From Bryum argenteum (lineage: Eukaryota > Streptophyta > Bryopsida > Bryales > Bryaceae), in assembly GCA_037043015.1 (NCBI GenBank), contig CM073322.1, positions 10,117,601 to 10,181,600 on the forward strand: DNA of 64,000 nt. Reading direction: 5' to 3'. Position 1 is the first letter of the stretch, and the number at the start of each line of letters is the position of its first letter. The translations under genes and the position numbers were made by a program. The notes under the pieces were generated by a model that was not told the DNA's origin, made no database searches, and saw nothing but the letters and a program-made list of their open reading frames with translations. Below are positions 12,545-23,235 of the stretch, one piece after another.

Positions 12545-13205
12545 AATTGAATCGCGGTTGGTGATTAGTGGCGAATTGCTCATCTTGGGATCCGCGGTGA
12601 GCGGGCAACAGGCGGCCAGGTTTTGCTGTGTTTCTAGTCGGCCACATTTCTTGGAAGCGATCTGACAATCCAAATTTAAAGGTAGTGATAGCCAATCCTG
12701 GTTTTTTGAGAATTCGTGAGCGAATTACGGTGATGGTATCGAGAGCGGGCAACAGACGGCGTGGTTTTGCTTCGTTTCTCTTCGGCCAAATTTTGTGTTT
12801 CAAGCTGACGATTCCAATTTGAGAGGTAGTGGAAGTGAATTCTCGTGAATTGGCAGAATTCATGTTGGACTCTGCAGCGATGGTGAGCAGGAAACAACGA
12901 CAGACGGCGAGGTTTTGCTAGTCGGCCACATTTTGTGAAAGCAGGTTTAAATTTGAATGGTATTGAAATTGATTCGTGGTTTGCGGTGACGGGGACGAGA
13001 GTGGGCAAGAGACAACGACAGATCATTGACGGATTCTCGGTGTGAGGAATTTGGTTCACGGTTGATTTGCTGCTTTGGTTTCTGGTCGGCCAGATTCTGT
13101 GGAAGCAAGCTGATCAACGATTCAAATTTTGAGAGGTGAATTGCAAATTGGAGTTCGCGGTGATGGTTGCGATGGCGGGCAAGAAGCATCAACAGACGGC
13201 GAGGT
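12545..13205 (+). repeat. Degenerate tandem repeat of about 143 bases, running into a gene start
   Basis: About five diverged units each contain GCGGTGA(TGG), then GCGGGCAA.AGACAACGACAGACGGCGAGG, then TTTTGCT, GTCGGCCA.ATTTTGTG, and a GATTCAAATTTGAGAGG block. The GGGCAA landmarks fall near 12602, 12744, 12886, 13001 and 13176. The last, partial unit supplies the start codon and first codons of the O-fucosyltransferase-like gene. Confidence 0.8.
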
Positions 13206-16200
13206 GGAATGCGCAACTGGCATGTTCGCACAAGTCACACATTTCTAACTGCTGGCTCACGGTGCTCACCATCTTCGCGTGCGCGTCCATGCTCCGCTTT
13301 CTCATCTTGTGGCAACCTGGAGTCGCCAGCGAAGGCTGCACCACGATACCACCTCCTGCAATCGACTTTACGATTCCTGCAGCAGTGCAACCGCACCGTG
13401 CGCTCGCAAACATGACGGACCGGGAGAGCGAGTTCTGGAAGCAGCCAGACGCAACTAGCGAGGGAGTGGTGGGGTGCATCGAGCTGAGCGCCGCGTTCAT
13501 GCGTGAGTCGACGCAGGTGGTGGCGCAGCGGACCAAGTACTTGATGGTGGTCGTGAACGGGGGTCTCAACCAGCAACGCAACCAGATCGTGGACGCGGTG
13601 GTTATGGCGCGCGTCCTTGGCGCCGCGCTTGTGGTTCCCGTTTTAGAAGTCAATCCCATATGGGGCGACGAAAGGTGCCCACTCGCTCCAACCATCCCAT
13701 TCCTCCACTCCATCCCATTTCGGCGATTGCATTCTCTAGACTGCAGAGAGATTGTCTGGATTCTTCCCAAAGGAGAAGCTAGCTAGAAGTTGCAGCAGTG
13801 CTGGAGTGGTTACTAGATTGATACTGATTCATGATGTTGAGTGATCGATTGCAGTGAATTCAGTGACATTTTTGACGTGGAGCATTTTAAGGAGACACTG
13901 AAGGACGATGTGCGGATTGTGTCGTCGCTCCCCTCGACGCACGTCATGATCCGACCTGTGGAGGAGAAGCACACGCCCTTGAACGCCAGCCCGCGCTGGC
14001 TACGCCAACATTACCAGGGAAAGGTCAGTGACGATAAGACTGAACTTCCAATCCAGTGTAACTGAAGCATTCGGGTATACTAAACCTCGATCTCCTTGGA
14101 CCGGTGGCATGTCAAGAAGAGTGACAGTTCGTGAAATTGCAAAAAGGGTTGGTCTGTGAAAACTTTTAGAATAAATGGGCATCATGCACTCCAACATCGA
14201 GAGCCTCATTTGTCATGACACAAACGGTGTTTATAGTTACAAGAGAAGTGAAAACTCCTGATCGATTTCAGAATGTGCAAGTTGGTTCCTCAATAATTCA
14301 AGCAACCAGGTTCATATGTATCATAACAGGTCGTTACATTTCGCTCAAACTGTACATGAAACCTCCAATTCGAGATACTCATCCCGGGTCATTGCATCTC
14401 AGAAATGGCACATTGTGATTTGGAGAGTGACGGATGAGCGCTTGTGGGGTTGGTGCAGATTAGTAGGGATGGGGTGTTACTCCTCCGGGGCTTAGATTCC
14501 CGACTATCGAAGGACCTTTCCCCAGACCTCCAGAAGCTACGCTGCAAAGTGGCGTTCCACGCGCTCCGATTCGCGGCACCCATCCAGGAACTGGGTGGGA
14601 AGCTGGCGAAGCGGATGTTGGCGCAGGGAGGGGGGCCATACTTGGCGGTGCACCTGCGGCTGGAGGTGGACGTGTGGGTGCGCACGGGGTGCCTGCCGGG
14701 GCTGGGCCGCGAGTGGGACGCGCTGGTGCGCGCGGAGCGCAAGCAGCACCCCTGGATGCTCACTTCCAGAGGAGCCAAGCTCGGGTTCACGGAGCGGAAG
14801 CTCGCTGGCCTCTGTCCCCTCACTGCTGCCGAAGTCGCCAGGTACTTCCTCTCATCACTTCTCTTCTCTCATGAGCAATTCCGCCAAAACTGCCCTTTTG
14901 TCACAAAGTGTCACTTTGTTGACATATGCCTTTGAAAAATATCACGATTTGCCAAAAATGGTTGGATTTTCTTCGATGTTCTAAATTATTCAATGATATA
15001 TTTGAATATGGTTTGGATGGTCTCGATTACTTAGTAAGAGGAAATTAGTCCTAGATTTATTTTTGTGATGAGGCGTGTTTAAACCAAATCATGGTGTTTT
15101 TCAGTGAGAGGGAGTTAGGATATTGCTTTTTAATGGCACCTCCTATGTTATTCTGATATCGCTATGCTCATGATATCACCTCCATTTTTATAAACTTTCA
15201 CTCACCCTAAATGAGTCAATGAAATATTGTCATTTTTACGAGGTTGTAGTTTTGTCAATGAAGGGGGGCTCCCATTTATAATTTCATATAGAAGGATAGG
15301 AGAGCACTCGAGGATGGAATTTGTTTGCAATGTTTTAGAAGATTGTAATTTTTTATTGTTTATCAATCTTCAACAATCAACTATATATAATTTTGTAGAA
15401 GAATATGATGAACTTTGAACCAGTCCCGATTTAATGTTGGCCTGATTAAAGTGTTGTTTGATCTAAACCTCAATTCCGTTAAAATGGCACAATTCCTTGT
15501 GCCATATTGCCAAAGCCATGTTGTGCCAATTTGGTCGCGTTTCTGAAACGTGCCATTTTACCGGCATATTTTTGAACTCAAAATCTCAAAGATTTATGCT
15601 TGCAAAATGGCACGTTTTTTAATATCACCCACATCTTCCATTATATCAACAAATTTCTGTAATATCATCAAAAATTCCATAATATCACACTATTTGATGA
15701 ATTTTGACCTTCAAATTCTGTCGAAGGGCAGTTTTTTCTCAACGGCCGCTCAGAAATATCTCTGGTTTTGAGCGGCCGCTCAGAAAAATTTGCTCTATTA
15801 TGTCAAAAAATGACAAAAACGAGTGTTGTTTTTTTCATTTTTTCCACCTTAAATCGTGCCATTTTACCATAATATTGCCAAATTAACGGAATTCAGGTTT
15901 CTAATATTTGAGTGTCCTTGTTTGGATGTGAAAACATTGATGGTGGGATCACTAACCCTTTTTTCTCTTGATAGGTTGTTAAAAGCACTTGGAGCATCAC
16001 AAAGAACAAGAATATATTGGGCAGGAGGAGAGCCCTTAGGGAAGGAATTGGCTCTTCAACCCTTGACAAAAGAGTTCCCAAATTTCTTCAACAAAGACAA
16101 CCTTGCTACACCTCAAGAGCTTGAACCTTTCAAGAAAAAGGCTTCCATGTTGGCTGCCATTGACTACGTTGTGTGCCTTAATAGTGATGTGTTTTTGCAC

Positions 16201-16859
16201 TCTCATGGAGGCAACTTTGGTCGTGCAATGCTGGTAATGTACATCCTTTAACTTTCTACAACCCTCAAAAGACTAAACTATCATATTAAATCATAAACAC
16301 TATACAATTATATGATGATCGCCATCATTATGATTATAAACATATTTAATACAAAAATTGGAAAAGAAAACAAATGTAGCTATATTTAGGTATGGTCTTT
16401 TTTTTTTCTTTTTTTTCTTTTTTTTAGAGAACTAGGAAGTATAATATGGTTTACCATAAGAGGGACATTATTTATAATACTATTATTGCTATAGGTGCTT
16501 CAATGAACCAACACAAGATAGGATAGTCTATTCTTTCTTATTGAAGAACTCAAATTCATATTCTATTTTGGAATTCGTGAGCTATGTAGCGCAAGTAAAC
16601 TTATTTATTGTTGTTATGTGTTTAGGGTCATCGTACTTATATGGGACACCGCAAGCACATAGTACCCAACAAACGGCAAATGATTCCTTACTTCCTCAAC
16701 TCTTCTATGTCACACGAAGAGTTTGAAGAGACCATTAGAGCCCTTCATGGAGAGGCCATTGGAAAACCTACGGAAAGACCTATGAACAACAACAAAGACG
16801 TACTTTCTCACCCTTTTCCTCAATGCATGTGCACAAAGCCAAATTCTTCTCCATCATGA
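13163..16859 (+). CDS. Plant O-fucosyltransferase-like (GT106-type) glycosyltransferase
   Basis: A type II membrane glycosyltransferase of the plant O-fucosyltransferase family, expected in the Golgi. Exons are 13163-13674, 13855-14023, 14459-14841, 15975-16233 and 16626-16859; the product is 518 residues. A hydrophobic anchor spans about residues 30-50 after a short basic tail. Family blocks seen in order: NGGLNQQRNQIVDA (about 132-145), LRCKVAFHALRFA (about 254-266), YLAVHLRLEVDVWVRTGC (about 288-305), the ER(K)LAGLCPL block, YWAGGE, and NSDVFLHSHGGNFGRAM followed by GHRTYMGHRK at the exon 4/5 join. These are typical of plant members; sugar and acceptor specificity cannot be read. ATG 13163 is the first in frame; 13172 has an equally good context. 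Exons 1-3 are GC-rich and exons 4-5 are AT-richer. The 1.1-kb third intron holds a TIR element. Confidence 0.88.
15465..15900. mobile_element. TIR element (MITE-like) in intron 3 of the O-fucosyltransferase gene
   Basis: The ends are inverted copies of AAACCT(C/G)AATTCCGTTAA, followed inward by a TGGCA-like motif. The interior has several ATGGCAC/GTGCCAT motifs and a doubled GCGGCCGCTCAGAAA-like phrase at about 15742-15786. No clear target-site duplication could be fixed. It encodes nothing. Confidence 0.7.
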
Positions 16860-18070
16860 TTATTTCTCTAGGACCGAATTCCAAGTTTATGTTTCAACCA
16901 AAAAAATCAAATTTTTTAGATTCAAGATATATTGACGGAAATTGGAATTATGTCCTAAAACTTTTTGCTTGTGTTCACTTGAAAATTAGCTAGTTTAGAA
17001 CAAAATCCAAATAGAAACTTAGCCTGCACAAACGCCTAGCATCAATTTACATCAAAAATTAGTAGAAGTGCCAATTGTACATAGCGAGGAGGTTGTTAGT
17101 GTATTTTTCAATCATCATCTCCACAAGTGGAGTATTTTAGACTTTTAGTGTGATCCAAATGTAGCTTATTGTAGGCCAAATGTACATTGAGAGAATAAAA
17201 AGTTGAAGCGTGAAGTTGAATCCTTTGAAAACTAAGATTCTTCACTATGCACATTAATTGCGTAGTGATAATATTGGGTTTGATTGGAATCCTTAGTAGC
17301 ATTACCTCAAAATTTCCATGCTCATGTATTAGTGTTCTATACTTTTATTCTTGCCGGCACTTGTTTACTTTTCAAGAAAGTACGAATTATGAAGTATGCT
17401 CAAAGTACTTACTAACATACTGCTTGGGTTATTTTAATTATTCAGATTTCAATACTGGCTCTATAATTGCACATCAATGGGATCTCTATATATAAAAGAA
17501 CACAATTTGGAATTTGTCTATCTGTCCTTGGCGATGCATGGTCATACATACATGTCCATGGTCACCATCATCATTTGGTCATGTATATTTGATATGAAGA
17601 GTTTTGAAGATTTTGATGAGGTTCCATAAGTGGTATTTTATTGTTATTAAGAGTTTTAAGATCTATATAATATAACAAGGAGAGGAAGGGACAAGGAATG
17701 TGGAAAATGAAAATAACAGCAAAGAAAGAAACTATGAATCGGAGATCAAGGGAACATCAGAGGGAAACTAGGGATCCGGAACAAAGGATAGGAACTAGGA
17801 GCAAATAATAAGAACAAGGAACGACTCATAAGAACTACGAATGAATAATGAAAACCGATGTGAGAGCGTGTAAGCTCTCTTTTGCTTAAGTGTTACTAAT
17901 AATGGATTTTTATTAATGAATTGTTTGCAAACCATGACATCTTGAGGTAATTTGATGAATTTATGATAATTGAGTTTTGAATGCAATAGGTATATTAAAG
18001 ATTAGTTGTCGCAAGGCCTTTGGTAGATTATTTAGCATGAAATTTGAGCTTAGTTTAGATTAGGAGTGAT

Positions 18071-18172
18071 TGGTTCGATAAGGAAGGACTAGAGGAGGTA
18101 AAAAGCCCCCTAGTGGATCCTTGGTTCGATAAGGAAGGACTAGAGGAGGTAAAAAGCCCCCTAGTGGATCCT
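18071..18172. repeat. Two 51-base tandem units inside the LTR
   Basis: 18071-18121 and 18122-18172 are identical as far as I can read, each running from TGGTTCGATAAGG to TAGTGGATCCT. Confidence 0.93.
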
Positions 18173-18652
18173 TGGTTTGATTAGCGTAAGAATTAGGGAC
18201 TTGGAGTTGGGTTAGAAATTTACCATGGGCCTTGTCTGAAGTAGTCTTTGATGTCCTTGTTGTGTTTGAAATTTGGTTGTTGAGAGATTCATTCATCTAA
18301 CCTTGTGGTAGCATGTGGGAGCTACATCCATTGATGAAGTCGTTGATAGGATGGAGGCTTCAGGACGGAGCGCATGGAGTGGCGGTCATTCATCCATGCC
18401 TTAGTTAGGGCTTAGGCCTTAGTTAGGGTTATGGTGAGCCGCCTCTTTGGCGGCTCCCATTTGGTACTTAATAGCTTGTTTCCAAGCTATCATCACCTCT
18501 TCCATTTCCTCTTAGTTTAGGTTAGAGTAGGAGAAGGGAGGCCTTGGGCCCCCTTCTCCTCCATTTTGTTCACCTACCTATTCATCTATGTAGTTAGGAG
18601 GAGGAAGGCCATGGGCCTCCTTTTTCTCTTTGTTCACCTTGATCATCTTTCT

Positions 18653-18746
18653 TGAAGTGTTAGTAGTTAGGAGAAGGAGAGCCCTTCTCAAAATGATTTT
18701 GTTGTTGAAGTGTTAGTAGTTAGGAGAAGGAGAGCCCTTCTCAAAT
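18653..18746. repeat. 53-base tandem duplication inside the LTR
   Basis: TGAAGTGTTAGTAGTTAGG followed by AGAAGGAGAGCCCTTCTCAAA occurs twice with a 53-base period. The block contains its own small inverted repeat (AGAAGG/CCTTCT). Confidence 0.9.
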
Positions 18747-19519
18747 TGCTTGTCTTGCCTCACTCATCTTCCTCCTCCTTATTTAGTTCCTTTGTTATTA
18801 AGATAAGAGCTTGTTCTTGCCCTATGAAAGCCAGCCAGATTGTTTCCCCCATAACTCACTCGATTTTTCTTCAACTCCTTTGAGATTTCTACACTAGATA
18901 GAGCTCCAGTAGAGCTTTCCAATGGTATAAAGCATGCTCAATTCCGAGTTGTAGAGAGGGAGATATGAGCTTCCAAAGTCGGGGTGTTGAAAAAGTTTTC
19001 CCCCCGGCAGTGGCAAAAACCGCCACAGTCAAACAGCAATCAGTCTTAGCTCGTTGATCTTCTGCCTTTGAGATTTTAGGGGCGGGTGCACATTGAGCTT
19101 AGCTTTCCAAAAAGCTATGGCACGCCCCATTTGGACCTAAGACGAAGGAATGGCAATCAAAAGAGTAGAGACCACTTCCAAGCCATCCGGCCGGTGGTTC
19201 TCTTCTTCTTCTTCCCTATTTCCTTGTCTTCTTCTTGTCTTCCTTCTTCCTCTCTTCTTTTCTCATCTAATCTTGCTCTTCAAAACCCCTTGTGACCAAA
19301 TGCCACCTCATGGTGGTTTTTGGGTTCACAACCGAGAACGAATAATGGAAACCAATAAGGGAAGTTGGGGGACGGGGAACTGGGAACAAAAGATGTGAAC
19401 CATGAACTAGACTTTGAAGGTAGGAAACGAGTAACAAAAAAATGGAGAATGGAGAACCATATTAGAGGACAGGGAATTGGGAACAATAGAACGAGGGAAC
19501 GAAGGGCTTGCTACAAATC

Positions 19520-20455
19520 TTAACCCCTAAAAATCCAGGAAAACCGATTCGGTTTTCTGAGATTTCGGGCAGCTCATTTTAAGCATTTAAATTGATGTTT
19601 TTGCCTAAGATTTTTATTGGGTGCTCCCCATACAGTAATGTGTATGTGGTAAAATTTTCAAAGTCAAATTTTAATTTTATAACCTTCACCTAGAAATTTT
19701 AGGTTTCAAGTCCTAAACGGGCAGGTTAAAATAATTTTTTTAAATTTTTTTTTTTTTAGAATCATGTTCATTAACAAATTACTATTCAAATTCCAAAGTA
19801 TCCGAAGTCAAAAAGTTTACCAATTTTACAAGGGCAGCCTCCAAAACTTTCAAAAACAATCTTCACAATTTCTAGTAATTTTGCAATTTTTTCTTTCAAA
19901 AATTGCCAAAATTCGAGATTTTGGATTTTTTCCAAGATTTTTTTTTTCGAAATTCACATTATCATAAATGCACCTTCTCACCGTCGAGATTTTTCTCAAA
20001 CTAAATATATCATACGTGGTGCTTGTTTTACTATATGGTTGTTTTTAGACCTTCTTTCATAAAATATTTTACATTAAGGTCAAAAAGTGGAATTGGTCTC
20101 TAAAATTTTGCATGAGCATACCCAACTTGATTACCTACATGAAAAAAAATGAGGGAAAAATATTTGGAATAACAATCATCAAGTTGCCCTTGGCACCATT
20201 TAGACAATGCCTCTCACGCAACGGCAAAAAAAAGTGTTGGTCAAACTTTGATTGTTATGATCTCACAAATGACAAACATCCAACGGTTGAAATTTTGACC
20301 AGTCCTTTGTATACAAGTTAGGTGCAAGATCTTACGGTTCAAAGTCTAAAACCAGAAAAAAAAAGTTTCTCCATTTCCCCATTTCCCAACGAAGGTGAAA
20401 AATGGCAGTTTTTGGTTCTGGAGGTCGAGGAAACCCCTGGATTTTTAGGGGTTAA
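19520..20455. mobile_element. 936-base TIR element, copy 1 (family T2)
   Basis: A 20-base perfect inverted repeat, TTAACCCCTAAAAATCCAGG, bounds the element. Internal phrases (AAGGGCAGCCTC.AAA, ATCATCAAGT.CCC, TTATGATCTCACAAATG) recur in the same order at about 54880-55830, a diverged second copy. No transposase is present. I could not fix a target-site duplication. Confidence 0.75.
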
Positions 20456-21786
20456 AAAGGATGAGAAACCGAAAAGACGACAACAAAGGACATGCTATAA
20501 CTCTTAAACAACATAGACAACTGAGAAGCAGGGATCTTGCATGTTGATTGCATATCCCATAATTTCAACATCACCAAAAACCTCCAACTTCGTATTTTTT
20601 AATACCTAGGTTTGAATTTTTTACATATTTTATGAATTTCACTGTAACCTTTTTGATGTCTGTGTCTAGAAGACACGGGTAAGGACTTGTGTACAATTAT
20701 TAAAATCTATTTTTAATCAATAATCTAACATAAAGTACAAGTTGGTTTACAAATTTTCCAAAGATATATACTCAATGTGTTGTTGACATTCGTCTTTCAA
20801 TATCATTCATTGTTTTCAAAATAATAAGTTGTATTTGATATTAAAGTACCTTCTAAATGGACCTCGTTGTATTTATATATATCAACTTGCAATTTCATTA
20901 AAGGATGGCATATTGATTGTCTCTTAAAGCAACCTTTATGAACACAAGGTCAAATATGAAGCAATCCTAGAATCTCATAGGTTGTTGGAGGATGCTTCAA
21001 AAGTAAATTGCTAAGTTCCTACCAAGAGATGCCCTAGTGACGCAAACTTACAGGACTCCACACCACCCTCCGCATCTTGTTTAAAGAACAGGCTTGTTAT
21101 TTTTGATAAGAAATGCCCTTTAGAGCATCTGATGTGCGACTCGCACAAGTGACCTGCAAACGACACTTGTAGGGAGTACCTAAGTCCTTTCCCCCCAACA
21201 AGACCCCCAAGCCTAACGTCATCTTCCGGTCTCAAGCCAATTAGCTTCCGGTCTCGTCAAATTCACCTAACTTGACGTGAGTTCTTGCTCTCCCTATAGC
21301 ACCAAGATGACAAGCCCTTGCTTGTCGCGTAGCGCATGAAAATAGCCGCTTTCTTGAACCTCTCTTGAATTGAATCGATCAAATTGAAGTTTGCGAAGTC
21401 GTTGCTTGCAGCCTCGGCTCTTCAGCTCTCTTGCAGTTAGCAAGGAGAATTTGTGAAAACCACACCCGACACCTCAAGGCTCACGTGAAAGCTCATGCCA
21501 TCTTCCATTTGAAGGGACCACTTTGCAGACATCATATATAGGTGATGCTCTTAGACACTCATAACAAATAAGATCCACATGAGAATGAGCCTCAATTGAA
21601 GGAACCTCCGGTATGTCCGGTAATCATACCCCAAAAAGCTCCCTCAAGCAAAACCCCAAAAAGCTCCCTCCTTCTTGGTTTGGCCACTAGAATGGATTGA
21701 TTCAACTTATCCGAAGAGACAGGTTCGTCGTCGGACAACGATGACGACACGGCGAGCTCGTTTGGAAGCTCTGCGTGACAGCGGCT

Positions 21787-23235
21787 ATGGCGGTCATGAC
21801 AGCCATGGCGGGGCTCACAGCAATAGCCAGTCCACAACTCCATCTCAAGAAGCCATTTCAGCTCTCCACCCCTGCACTCACGCTCTCGAACAATAATCCA
21901 AGTACTCAGAGGAGGAGATGGCGGACGACAGCCGTGGCTACTACGTCGGGAGTGGCGGATGCGAAGCGAGCGATCGACGAGGTTTTGACGAGCAGAGAAG
22001 GTGGATTGACGGAAGTCTCCTGGGCGTTGTACGCCGACGCCGCGACCAAGAAAGTGCTGGCTGACGCCGTGACTGAGCTGAGTGCGTGCCGTGGCCAGGA
22101 CTTCGGCGAGTTCATGCGATCCGGCGATGCGCATGGCGTGTGGGAAGTCTTTTATGCGCCGCACATTCACGCGTAAGATCTCTCATCATTTTGCTCTGAG
22201 GATTGAGCAATTCACCGCTTGTGTTTTCTCTTTAACTGCTAAGAATTGAACGGTAAGACAGCTGCCAGGCTGCAGATCAAGCTCATTCGTCATTCTTAAT
22301 CCAGTAGCTCACATATCCCTTGACGATGCGATTCGAACTTTCTTTGACGAACTTCGTTTATCAAGAATAGTCAGTAGCTTTGCTTCGCCGAAGTTGCAGT
22401 TTCGAATGTTTCTCTCCGAATGCGATTCATTCTCTTCCTTTCAGCAAAGTTGCGCCGTTTGTTTTCCTCATAGTGATAAGAATCGGATTGCGAGAGATTG
22501 CTCTTGAGCATACTTGCATCTTGAACAGGCACAACCTTCAATTGTATAGTACAACCCGTTACAATTCGTAGATTCGAATCTTTTGAGAAGCATGTGACTC
22601 AATCTTTCTTCGCGAAGTCAGAACTGTAGCTCTTTCTTCGGTTGTGGTGCGAGTCTCAATGTTGCACTTTTGCAGCAACTCGTTCTCCTCTTTCCTCTTC
22701 TCTAGTTCGTCTTTGGAGGATGCTACATTCATATTCTGTTTGTGCCGTAGGTTGTCAAGCGCAGTCAGAACGCAAATCGGGCCTCTACAGTACATTCTCA
22801 CGGATAATGGATTCACAAGCAACGCACGTTACTTGAGTCCCGTGGGCGACGGCTGGTTAAGTGCTGCAGGGGATTACGTAGTCAGGGATGGCCAAACAGT
22901 AGAGATTCTTTTCGACTCCTTCTGGGCAGATGCTGGACGTGATAACTTGCAGCCTGATCCTCGGGGAGAGGTATCACTAGAAATTCTTCATATTCTGCGG
23001 CTGCTGAAAATTCTATCCTCCTTACGACGTTGTAAATTGCTTGGATTTCCCTTACTGTGTTGTCAACTGTGTGTAGGGTATGCTGCAACGGACGTTGATC
23101 AACGTCGCTGGAAAACGTGCTTTCATATCTGCTCTGTCGGTATATCCTGTATATTATGCCGATTCTGATGTCACTGTATTTGAGTTCACCGCACTTCGAA
23201 CTAGAATTGCAGCTAGGAAAATTAGAAGTGCGTAG
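21787..23235 (+). CDS. Plastid lipid-associated (PAP/fibrillin-like) protein
   Basis: Exons are 21787-22172, 22751-22970 and 23077-23235; phases are 2 then 0; the product is 254 residues. The first about 55 residues are rich in Ser, Thr, Ala and Arg with few acids, like a chloroplast transit peptide. The core has the fibrillin-type layout: an N-terminal helix region (VADAKRAIDEVL), GVWEVFYAPH, then QIGPLQYILTDNGFTSNARY, GDGWLSAAGDYVV and VEILFDSFWADAG. Such proteins bind lipids in plastoglobules and thylakoids. I do not assign it to a numbered fibrillin; the match is to the domain pattern. ATG 21787 is followed by further in-frame ATGs at 21796 and 21805. The last exon (FTALRTRIAARKIRSA) is family-specific and not recognised. 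Confidence 0.72.

Larger units (their letters stand above)
8067..13162. other. Spacer between FAH and O-fucosyltransferase gene
   Basis: I recognise no intact gene here. The spacer contains a TIR-element relic just after FAH, a SINE with target-site duplications, a 222-base CACTA-type element, a G-rich tandem array with an adjoining palindrome and, at its right end, the tandem repeat leading into the next gene. Small open frames at 11957-12433 have no recognisable product or splice context. Between 9084 and 10226 and between 11000 and 12500 I see nothing definite. Confidence 0.6.
17859..19330. mobile_element. Probable solo LTR of an LTR retrotransposon
   Basis: The element starts TGTGAGAGCG and ends GGGTTCACA, so it has the TG..CA ends and the TGTGA/TCACA short inverted repeats of an LTR. 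It is bracketed by a perfect 5-base duplication ACCGA (17854-17858, 19331-19335). The 1472-base body has no gag/pol-like frame, and I saw no internal second LTR, so a solo LTR is the simplest reading; a short TRIM-like element is possible. It lies inside an older GGAAC-type simple repeat that continues on both sides. Confidence 0.75.
16860..21786. other. Spacer between O-fucosyltransferase and fibrillin-like genes
   Basis: No recognisable gene. It holds a GGAAC-type degenerate simple repeat (about 17680-17858 and 19331-19500) split by a probable solo LTR, and a 936-base TIR element at 19520-20455. Between 20500 and 21600 I see only AT-rich sequence and promoter-side DNA without a definite element. 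Confidence 0.55.

Noticed and set aside
13136-13162. Extended N-terminus MNCKLEF.. for the O-fucosyltransferase
   Set aside because: The first codon is GTG, not ATG, in a nuclear eukaryotic gene; ATG 13163 is the first valid start.
12399-13231. Overlapping minus-strand frames of 94-154 codons
   Set aside because: They lie in the tandem repeat upstream of the O-fucosyltransferase gene and reflect repeated sequence, not a protein.
13189-13770. 193-codon open frame on the minus strand
   Set aside because: It is antisense to exon 1 of the O-fucosyltransferase-like gene, in a GC-rich region that opens all frames; it has no recognisable motif.
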